17,354 bases of DNA. Origin: UBA9464 sp003445095 (GTDB lineage Bacteria; Verrucomicrobiota; Verrucomicrobiia; Limisphaerales; UBA9464). Below, in pieces: positions 7,938 to 14,629 of the stretch. Location of the stretch: contig DAOMZG010000132.1 in the NCBI GenBank assembly GCA_035437945.1, positions 1 through 17,354 of the forward strand. Reading direction: 5' to 3'. Both the position numbers and the translations under genes were made by a program. The notes below the pieces were generated by a model. It was not told the DNA's origin, did not search any database, and saw only the letters and a list, made by a program, of their open reading frames with translations. Every line of letters starts with the position of its first letter. Within the stretch, counting starts at the first letter, position 1.

Positions 7938-8105
7938 CCATGAACCGTCAAATGGTAGGGATGGCGCGCTGCGCCGTCCCCGGCCGGGGCGCAGCTCCGG
8001 GCCGGCCCTTCGCAGTGACGCGTAGATTTCTCCCTCGCGCTAGTGCGAAAGGCCGCACCTCCGGTGCGAGGCCGCCGCCGCGCGGCAGCCCTACCCGGTT
8101 CATGG
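7938..8105. repeat. MITE-like element 2, 168 bp with long terminal inverted repeats
   Basis: The left end is CCATGAACCG (7938-7947), six extra bases, then GGTAGGG (7954-7960). The complement of the right end is CCATGAACCGGGTAGGG (8089-8105). Matching continues inward, giving about 19 of 23 matches counted from GGTAGGG. The interior holds the 12-bp palindrome CCCCGGCCGGGG and a CGCACC-TCC-GGTGCG hairpin. It is non-coding and is probably a non-autonomous repeat or structured RNA/DNA element. No flanking target duplication was identified. Confidence 0.65.
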
Positions 8106-8193
8106 CTTTTCGTGATCGCCTTCTTAGCGATGATCCCTCCCTGCTGCCATTCTTGATGGACGGGCAGGAGGAACGTCATCGAATCTCTCCTCG

Positions 8194-9834
8194 GTGCCCA
8201 AAATTGCCCCTGGTTTGTTATCGGTGCTGAGCCGCGAGTTGCGCACGGCGGCCCATCGCCACGGGACATTCTGGCTAAGGGTGATTATCGCATTCCTCGC
8301 GCTGGTGGCAATGTTCCTGATGCTTGCTGACGCGCGCCTGGTCTCCTTCTCCGGGAGCGGGCGTTCGGACAAGCTATCGGGGGGCGAGCTCTTCGCCTTA
8401 CTGCACACGGTCCTATCAGGCATGCTGCTCTTGGCAGCTCCGCTCTTCGCGGCCGACTCCATCGCCCGCGAGAGGCGGGAAGGGACTCTGGTCCTGCTCG
8501 CGTTGACGCCGCTGCGACCATTTGAAGTCGTTCTCGGCAAAGCGGCCGCGCAAATCGTCCGCTTACTTTCGCTCTGGCTCGCGTGCCTTCCAGTGCTGCT
8601 CATTCCGGTCTTGATGGGGGGAGTGGGCTGGGTGGACATCCAATTCGCTTGGGGCATTCAGTTGATGATCGTGACCGGAGGGTTGGCCTCGGGCGTGGTG
8701 GCAACAAGCCTGACGCAGAAATGGACGAGCGCGGCAACGTTAGCGGTGGGTCTCACCTTGTTCTGCGGACAATTCATTACCACCGCCGCGGGTGGCGTCC
8801 TGATCGCGGTCGCCCGGGCTCAGGGCCCCGCGGGAAATGCCCAAGGTTTGGAGCAGGTCTCCATCTGGCTGGCCAGTATCTTGGTCTGGATTGGTTCCAC
8901 GGGTTTGCCGGGCGAAGGGTTTGGTCGAATGGTTGCTTCGTTTCCGCCTTGGGTTGGGGCCACGGCTCGTGGGGATATGTGGGGAGGAATAGGCGTGACG
9001 ATAGTCTGTTTTGTTTTCGCCGTGTGGCTGGCGGGTCGGCGCGTGCAGAAAGCCTTCCGGCTCCGAGTTCCCGACCAAGCTCAAATCGACCGCAAGCGCC
9101 GCTGGTTCGCTCCCCGCTTCTTTCGAGTCATTCGCGAACGCCGACGTCGCCGATGGCTCGCCACCAATCCCGCCCGCTGGCTGTTCAGTTTTTCTCCGAC
9201 GGCTGGCCTGGGGCGCTGGGGCTGGGTCCTGGTGATCGGTTTGAGTTGGGGAATTCTCATATCGTTGGCTACGGCTGACGTCGAAATCTTTGAGCTGACT
9301 CGATTCTTGCCAATCGTGTTGGCGCTCGGAATGGCGATGGCGTCGGCAGCAAGTTTTCGTCAGGAGATTGAGGAAGGGACGCTCGAGCTGTTGTTGGTAA
9401 CACCCCTCTCGACTCATCACCTCGTGTGGGCTCGCGTGAGGCAAATTTGGGCGCTGTTCATCCCGGCAACGGCTCTGAGCGTCGCCCTTGCTCTGATCCG
9501 CCCCGTCTCTCAGTTCAGCGGCGGCGTGTCGCAATTTGCCGAGTGGGCGGGTTTGGTTTCACTCGTTACCCTTCCATCGGTCGGCATTCGGTACGCCGTC
9601 CGTCGACTCCATCCCCTCAATGGGTTTTTTTGGACGGCATTCACCGCCACGGTTCCGCCTCTACTCTTTGGATTCGCGATGACGACCTTTGCCGGACTGG
9701 ACCGAGACCTGGCTTTCGTCCTCGGCTTCGCAATCTCTCAACTTGTTTTAGGGGGCCTGTGCGGTTGGCTGGCGGCCAACGATCTCGAACGGCGCTGGTA
9801 CACGTTGCGACCGTTGCAACGACCCGCCAGGTGA
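8194..9834 (+). CDS. ABC-2-type transporter permease (two-halved)
   Basis: 546 residues with about 12 predicted spans in two halves. The N-terminal region SRELRTAAHRHGTFWLR (13-29) leads into the first span. Hallmark segment one is AADSIARERREGTLVLL, then ALTPLRPFEVVLGK (87-116). Hallmark segment two, SFRQEIEEGTLELLLVTP (387-404) and following, is clearly the same motif, so the protein is an internal duplication. A very basic linker with RERRRRRW (~314-321) joins the halves. It should act with an ABC ATPase in the inner membrane, exporting or extracting an unknown substrate; none is encoded nearby. It starts at GTG 8194, the first start codon in a frame that is otherwise unsupported upstream. 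It ends 87 bp before the convergent kinase gene. Confidence 0.82.
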   Translation: MPKIAPGLLSVLSRELRTAAHRHGTFWLRVIIAFLALVAMFLMLADARLVSFSGSGRSDKLSGGELFALLHTVLSGMLLLAAPLFAADSIARERREGTLVLLALTPLRPFEVVLGKAAAQIVRLLSLWLACLPVLLIPVLMGGVGWVDIQFAWGIQLMIVTGGLASGVVATSLTQKWTSAATLAVGLTLFCGQFITTAAGGVLIAVARAQGPAGNAQGLEQVSIWLASILVWIGSTGLPGEGFGRMVASFPPWVGATARGDMWGGIGVTIVCFVFAVWLAGRRVQKAFRLRVPDQAQIDRKRRWFAPRFFRVIRERRRRRWLATNPARWLFSFSPTAGLGRWGWVLVIGLSWGILISLATADVEIFELTRFLPIVLALGMAMASAASFRQEIEEGTLELLLVTPLSTHHLVWARVRQIWALFIPATALSVALALIRPVSQFSGGVSQFAEWAGLVSLVTLPSVGIRYAVRRLHPLNGFFWTAFTATVPPLLFGFAMTTFAGLDRDLAFVLGFAISQLVLGGLCGWLAANDLERRWYTLRPLQRPAR

Positions 9835-9921
9835 GACAATTCCTCAGCGGCACCCAATGCGCGTCGTTTCTCATCGCGCTGATGACCGAGTAAGATCAGA
9901 CAACTCCCGGCAGCAGCAGAA

Positions 9922-12642
9922 TCAGTCGGCGGGAATTCGCACCGCCTCGTTCGCCCATTTCTCGGAATCCTTGGTCCGGCCCAACTTTGAGTAAAGTTGG
10001 CTCAATTGCGAAGCTGCGCGCTTGCGCTCAATCGCCGGTCGCCCGCCGTTGGTGGTGACTTGAAACGCTTCCTGCAAGATGGGCACCGCCTCGTTTGGGC
10101 GGCCCGTTCGGATCAGGTAAGCACCCTGATCACTCAGGCAGGCTGCTAACATCGCCGGTTGCTTCGCATAACGCTGGCGAGTCAGCGTCTCGGCTTTTTG
10201 AATTAACTCCTCCGCTTCCGGATCGATGGGCTCGCGTGCCTTCAAGAGCGCGAGATGACGCATGGCCGAGAGCGTGCGAGGGTGATCGTCGCCCAATAGC
10301 CGCTTGGACATGGCCAGAGAATCGCGGAACGCCGTCTCGCTGCGCGTGAAGTCTCCCTGGCGCTGTAGAATCAGTCCGAGGTCATCCAATGCTTCGGCGA
10401 CATACTCATGGTCGCCGGGATAAACTTGCTTGTAGATTCCCACGGCGCTCTCGATGGCCCGCTCGGCCTCCGCGTTTTTCTCCAATTCAACGAGCATCTT
10501 CGCTTGGTTGTGAAGAGCCATTCCGACCTTCGGATGACCGTCACCAAACAATTGTCGGTAAGCGGCGAGGGCCGTTCGCGCCTCGGCTTCTCCTTGAGCA
10601 AAATCTCCTCGATCCAAGAGGAGGAGCGACAAGTTGAGGTGCGCATCCGCGAGCTTTTCGTTCGGCGGAGCCAACTGTTTCTCCTTAATCTCGAGAGCGG
10701 CGCGATAGGCCGCCATCGCTTCGCCCAGCTTGCCGCCATTCCACAAGAGGATTCCCAAATCGTTCTGCATATCGGCGATCACGAGGTCGGTCACTTCCCG
10801 GTTCTCTCGGCGAATGGCGAGCGCTTTGCGCTGAAATTGTTCGGCTTCGGCCCAGTTGCCTCGCAGTCCCTCTGATTTGGCGAGTTCATTCAACGCTTGA
10901 GCGACACTTTCATGACGTTCGCCCAGTGCCTTGCGCCGTAATTCAAGCGCCCGCCGATTCATGGCGGTCGATGCCGGATAGTCTCCCAGGTCGCGATAGG
11001 TTCGCCCCAAAATTACCCGAAGATCGGCCTCGACCTCGGGTTGATCGGCCATCTCCTTGTCTAGGCGGCTCACCGTGTTGGTCAAAATCTCGCGCAGCAA
11101 AGTGGTGTCTCGGCCGCGGGCCACGGAAGGTCCGACGCCCGCAAGCATGTCCTTCAACAAGGTCGCCACTTGCGTGCTTTTCGTGGCCTCGGCCTGCGCG
11201 AGCAACGCGTTGGTCGAGGCCCGATTGGCGTTGTCGTCCGCGCGCTGCCGTTCTGCTTCGGCGCGCCGCAGTGCTGTTTGGACGGCCAGGCGCTGCTCTG
11301 TTTCCGCCATACGCGCTGCCTCCGCTGCTTTCCGTTCTCGAGTAGCGACCGCCGCCTGCCAGACACTCAAACACAAACCCGCGACTAAGGCCAACAAGAC
11401 GGCCCCCGCCGACGCGAAGACCAGCCGATTGCGTCGAAAGCTCTTCTGAAATTTGTAAAGCGTGCTGACCGGCCTCGCCGTGACCGGCTCGTCTGAAAGG
11501 TAGCGGGCAATGTCCGCAGCCAGAGCATTGGCCGTTTCGTAGCGCCTCGTGCGATCCTTCTCGAGGCACTTCATCACGATCCAATCGAGATCACCCTTAA
11601 GGAGATGCACCAGTTGGCTCCGATCGATGGAGCGCCGTTCCGCCGTGGTCGTCAGCTCTTCCATGACGAGCGTCGAAACTCGAGTACTCGGTCTCGATGG
11701 CTCCCTTTCCAGAATCGTTTTACGCATCCCGTCCAAGCCGGAGGCGATCAGCTCCTTGGCGTCGAAGGGCGTTTTCCCGGTTAGTAATTCGTAGAGCAGC
11801 ACGCCCAAGCTGTAGATGTCGCTGCGGGTATCGATATCCATTCCGGTCATCTCCGCTTGTTCCGGGGACATGTAAGCCGGTGTGCCCACAAACTGCTGCA
11901 ACTGCGTGTACACCGTGTTGTCCGTCAGGCGGCCCTCGGTCGCTTTGGCGATGCCGAAATCGATCACCTTTGGCACCGGCTCAGAGTCGAGCCGAGTGAC
12001 GAGAATGTTCGAGGGCTTGATGTCTCGGTGAATGATCCCCTTTTGGTGGGCATGCTGGATCGCGTGACAAACCTTGACGAACAGTTGGAGCCGAAGTTTC
12101 GCGGTAAGCTTGGCTTGGTCACAAAAGTCAGTGATGCGGTGCCCGCGGACGAGTTCCATCACGAAGTAAGGCCGGCCGGTACTGGTGGCACCGGCGTCGA
12201 GCACCTTGGCAATGTTCGGATGGTCCATCATCGCCAAGGCCTGACGCTCCGCTTCGAAACGAGCGACGACCTGCTTTGTGTCCATACCCAGCTTGATCAC
12301 CTTGAGGGCGACCCGGCGGCGGACCGGCTCCGACTGTTCCGCGACGTAAACGACTCCACACCCCCCTTCCCCGAGCTTCTCCCGTAGCTTGTAGCGTCCC
12401 ACCGTCGGCCCAATCGCCTCGTCCGGTTCTTCCTTGGGGATCTGCGCCTTAACCGTGGGTTGATCCGCGGATGAGCCGGGATCCACGACCGTATCGGACT
12501 GCTGAAGCTCGGTAAGTCGGGCCTCCAGGCGCTGCCGCAAAGCGAAGTCGTCCTGGCACGTTGCGTCGAGGAACACGGTCTGCCGTTCCGGCGGCGTGTC
12601 AGCGAGCAAAGCGAACAGGACTTCTTCGCGCGGATGATTCAT
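9922..12642 (-). CDS. Membrane-anchored Ser/Thr protein kinase with C-terminal TPR domain
   Basis: 906 residues. An N-terminal helical segment (MNHPREEVLFALL...) is typical of planctomycete/verrucomicrobial PknB-like kinases. The kinase domain spans ~83-380: Gly loop GEGGCG (91-96), catalytic-pair Lys114 in ALKVIK, HRDIKPSN (205-212, base Asp207), DFG (228-230), and GTPAYMSPEQ ending at Gln262. All catalytic residues are present, so it should be active. An Arg-rich stretch precedes one hydrophobic span (~407-428), then a Glu/Arg/Ala coiled coil (~433-485), then many TPRs of the kinesin-light-chain type to the end (repeated A..Y..AL.I.... patterns). The kinase would face the cytoplasm and the TPRs the periplasm. 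I chose ATG 12642 over an in-frame TTG at 12663 because MNHPREE matches the family N-terminus. Divergent from the M48 gene. The stimulus is unknown. Confidence 0.9.
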   Translation of the reverse strand: MNHPREEVLFALLADTPPERQTVFLDATCQDDFALRQRLEARLTELQQSDTVVDPGSSADQPTVKAQIPKEEPDEAIGPTVGRYKLREKLGEGGCGVVYVAEQSEPVRRRVALKVIKLGMDTKQVVARFEAERQALAMMDHPNIAKVLDAGATSTGRPYFVMELVRGHRITDFCDQAKLTAKLRLQLFVKVCHAIQHAHQKGIIHRDIKPSNILVTRLDSEPVPKVIDFGIAKATEGRLTDNTVYTQLQQFVGTPAYMSPEQAEMTGMDIDTRSDIYSLGVLLYELLTGKTPFDAKELIASGLDGMRKTILEREPSRPSTRVSTLVMEELTTTAERRSIDRSQLVHLLKGDLDWIVMKCLEKDRTRRYETANALAADIARYLSDEPVTARPVSTLYKFQKSFRRNRLVFASAGAVLLALVAGLCLSVWQAAVATRERKAAEAARMAETEQRLAVQTALRRAEAERQRADDNANRASTNALLAQAEATKSTQVATLLKDMLAGVGPSVARGRDTTLLREILTNTVSRLDKEMADQPEVEADLRVILGRTYRDLGDYPASTAMNRRALELRRKALGERHESVAQALNELAKSEGLRGNWAEAEQFQRKALAIRRENREVTDLVIADMQNDLGILLWNGGKLGEAMAAYRAALEIKEKQLAPPNEKLADAHLNLSLLLLDRGDFAQGEAEARTALAAYRQLFGDGHPKVGMALHNQAKMLVELEKNAEAERAIESAVGIYKQVYPGDHEYVAEALDDLGLILQRQGDFTRSETAFRDSLAMSKRLLGDDHPRTLSAMRHLALLKAREPIDPEAEELIQKAETLTRQRYAKQPAMLAACLSDQGAYLIRTGRPNEAVPILQEAFQVTTNGGRPAIERKRAASQLSQLYSKLGRTKDSEKWANEAVRIPAD

Positions 12643-12874
12643 GGGCGCTGTGTCGAACCGCAAAACCGTACGTACCGAATCCAGGTTTGTCGCGCCAAAG
12701 TCGGATTCGGAGCGGCGCAGTGCGACTGACCAGCAAAATCAGGATATCCCAAATCGGAAGGTGGAGAAACCACGGATCACACTTTCGTTTGGCAGCGGGA
12801 ACGAATTGATGATAGCCCAGCGGTCACCGATGTCGCCCAACTAGGGCCGACGCTCGGTTCAACCACTTACCACG
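12643..12874. promoter_or_regulatory. Divergent promoter region with inverted repeat
   Basis: 232 bp between the kinase and metallopeptidase starts. CCGAATCC (12675-12682) and GGATTCGG (12703-12710) form a perfect 8-bp inverted repeat with a 20-base spacer, about 33 bp upstream of the kinase start. Next to it is the palindrome GTACGTAC (12668-12675). An operator or a 5' leader hairpin is possible. No certain -35/-10 elements were seen for either gene. Confidence 0.3.
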
Positions 12875-14383
12875 ATGTCCAAGCCCCCTTCGGTTGCCGG
12901 CCGCGCCCTGATGGCGGTCGGCTTGATGGTCGGATTTTATTTGCTCGCGGCGGCGATCGTCGCGGTCCTTTTTTACCTTCCCTACGCGGAATACGTCTAT
13001 CTGCACCGACTTCATCTCAAGATCGCTTTGCTGTGCGTAGTCGGTGGGATCGTCATTGCTTGGGCCGTGCTCCCACGCGTTGACCGCTTTGAGGCTCCCG
13101 GGCCTCGTCTGACCGCGGAAAGCCAGCCGCGGCTTTTCGAACAATTGAATCAAGTCGCGCATGCCACCGGCCAGGAGATGCCGGCGGAAGTTTACGCCGT
13201 GGGAGACATCAATGCTTGGGTCGCGCAGCGCGGTGGCCTCATGGGGTTCGGCAGTCGGCGGGTCATGGGTCTGGGCCTGCCTCTCCTGCAACAGCTCACG
13301 GTCTCGCAGTTTCGGGCCGTTCTCGCTCATGAGTTTGGTCATTACTTCGGCGGAGACACTCGACTCGGCCCCTGGGTTTATAAAACCCGCGCCGCCATCG
13401 GTCGGACGGTGCAATCCCTCACGGACACCGGGGGCGGTGGATCGCTCTTGCAGATTCCGTTCGCGCTGTACGGTCGGATGTTCATGCGAGTGACGCAGTC
13501 GGTTTCCCGTCAGCAGGAGTTTTCTGCGGACGCTTTGGCCGCACGGACCGTGGGAGCCCGCCCGTTGATCGAAGGACTTCGGGTTGTGCATCAGACCGCC
13601 CCGGCATTCTCGGCGTATTGGCAGCACGAGGTAATGCCAGTCATTGCCGCGGGCTATCAGCCGCCGGTAAACGAAGGATTCCAGCGGTTCACAGGCTCGC
13701 CGAAAGTCGTTGATGCCATGGCGGAAGGACTGGCGAAAGAGCTCAGCGAGGGCACTTCAGATCCATTCGACAGCCACCCCGCCTTGCGTGAGCGAATCGC
13801 GGCCCTGGAACAACTCCCGGCGGGAGAGATTCCCGCAAACGACCCGACCGCAATTTCCCTCTTGGATGGAGCCGCGGAAGTGGAGTCGGAACTGCTGCGC
13901 CAGGCTCTCTCCGGAGTTTCCGGTGATTTCAAGCAGGTCGCGTGGGAAGCGGTCGGCGAGTCGGTATATGTTCCCCAGTGGACGAAGATCGTGAACGCCA
14001 ATCGCGACGCCCTGGCGGGACTCACTCTCTCGGGATTGCCGGAACTGGCGCGCGATCCCGCCCGGTTGGCGTCTCGCCTGAAGTCACCCGACGGTGATCC
14101 AGTACCCCCGGACGCCGCCGAAGGTGCTTCGGGCTATGTCGTCAGTGCCGCGATCACCCTGGCGTTGCAGCGCAAGGGATGGGAGTTGGAAGCGTTGCCT
14201 GGCACTCCGGTCCACATGCGACACGCTGGGGAGACTCTCCAACCATTCTCCATCTGGGAGGAATTGCGAACCGGCAAACGGACGGCAGAAGAGTGGCGCG
14301 ATATGCTCGCGCGTTTCGGCTTGAGTGAGGTGAGTCTCGATGGGATCGGAGCGATTGACCCGGGACCGGTCGCCGGAGTTTGA
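12875..14383 (+). CDS. Membrane-bound M48-family zinc metallopeptidase (HtpX/Ste24-like)
   Basis: 502 residues. Two N-terminal membrane spans (~11-35 and ~48-67) precede the protease domain. The zinc site is HEFGH (His152, Glu153, His156), with the third ligand probably Glu215 in RQQEFSADALAAR (Asp219 is the conserved partner). This is the HExxH...ExxxD pattern of M48 peptidases. The segment after ~185 (IPFALYGRMFMRV) may dip into the membrane. The C-terminal ~220 residues, with DPFDSHPALRERIAAL (247-262 region), are the usual M48 tail plus an extension of unknown role. Family members degrade misfolded or damaged membrane proteins at the cytoplasmic face. Starts at ATG 12875 with no evident ribosome site. 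Divergent from the kinase gene and followed by three hairpins. Confidence 0.86.
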   Translation: MSKPPSVAGRALMAVGLMVGFYLLAAAIVAVLFYLPYAEYVYLHRLHLKIALLCVVGGIVIAWAVLPRVDRFEAPGPRLTAESQPRLFEQLNQVAHATGQEMPAEVYAVGDINAWVAQRGGLMGFGSRRVMGLGLPLLQQLTVSQFRAVLAHEFGHYFGGDTRLGPWVYKTRAAIGRTVQSLTDTGGGGSLLQIPFALYGRMFMRVTQSVSRQQEFSADALAARTVGARPLIEGLRVVHQTAPAFSAYWQHEVMPVIAAGYQPPVNEGFQRFTGSPKVVDAMAEGLAKELSEGTSDPFDSHPALRERIAALEQLPAGEIPANDPTAISLLDGAAEVESELLRQALSGVSGDFKQVAWEAVGESVYVPQWTKIVNANRDALAGLTLSGLPELARDPARLASRLKSPDGDPVPPDAAEGASGYVVSAAITLALQRKGWELEALPGTPVHMRHAGETLQPFSIWEELRTGKRTAEEWRDMLARFGLSEVSLDGIGAIDPGPVAGV

Positions 14384-14385
14384 AC

Positions 14386-14414
14386 AACTGGGACCGGGAC
14401 AGCGTCCCCCAGTT
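14386..14414. terminator. Hairpin 2 bp after the metallopeptidase stop, possible terminator
   Basis: AACTGG pairs with CCAGTT and GGGAC with GTCCC around an AGC loop, with a four-base bulge on the left arm (11 bp in all). It is followed by CTCTT, a weak T-stretch. Position right after the stop suggests a role in transcript ends. Confidence 0.4.
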
Positions 14415-14417
14415 CTC

Positions 14418-14452
14418 TTGAGCGAGTCGCGGCTGCCTATGGCCGCGCTCAA
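14418..14452. repeat. Second hairpin downstream of the metallopeptidase gene
   Basis: TTGAGCG (14418-14424) pairs with CGCTCAA (14446-14452); an inner CGGC (14430-14433) pairs with GCCG (14442-14445). There is no T-run. It begins 3 bases after the previous hairpin. Confidence 0.4.
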
Positions 14453-14497
14453 CCTGCACCCTTCGGATTCGATCTCTCCTCGTGGTGCTGGTGGTGC

Positions 14498-14531
14498 GCA
14501 ACCTTTTGTTGCACCTGCAACAAAAGGTTGC
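14498..14531. repeat. Perfect 15-bp nested palindrome
   Basis: GCAACCTTTTGTTGC, a 4-base ACCT loop, then its exact complement GCAACAAAAGGTTGC. Each arm is itself a 5-bp hairpin (GCAAC...GTTGC), so one long hairpin or two small ones can form. The rest of the 246-bp gap (14384-14629) shows no coding sequence. TTGACC near 14572 could be a -35 for the downstream peptidase, but no good -10 follows. Confidence 0.75.
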
Positions 14532-14629
14532 ACGGCTCTCGGGCCGGGGAGTTGAACGCCACAGTAAATGAATTGACCGCTCAGAGGTCGCGGCTGTTCT
14601 TGCCCCCCACGGCCCGGTAGAATGAGACG

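Larger units (their letters stand above)
7654..8193. other. 540-bp divergent intergenic region rich in palindromic repeats
   Basis: The gap separates the start codons of two permease genes. It holds two MITE-like elements (7765-7900 and 7938-8105). Between them GAGGT-CCA-ACCTC (7924-7936) can form a small hairpin. An AGGAGGA (8166-8172) lies 21 bp before the GTG at 8194, too far for an ordinary ribosome site. Both promoters must lie in this gap unless the genes are silent, but no convincing -35/-10 pair was found. No coding sequence is supported. Confidence 0.6.

Noticed and set aside
8156..8230. Small ORF starting at ATG 8156 with a possible AGGAGGA overlap before the plus-strand permease
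   Set aside because: Only 24 codons; the AGGAGGA lies inside the ORF, not before it, and the frame ends in the permease coding region without a family match.
14498..14531. Rho-independent terminator for the metallopeptidase gene
   Set aside because: There is no T-run after the stem on either strand, the palindrome is AT-rich in mid-arm, and it lies 115 bp after the stop; the hairpin at 14386 is a better terminator candidate.
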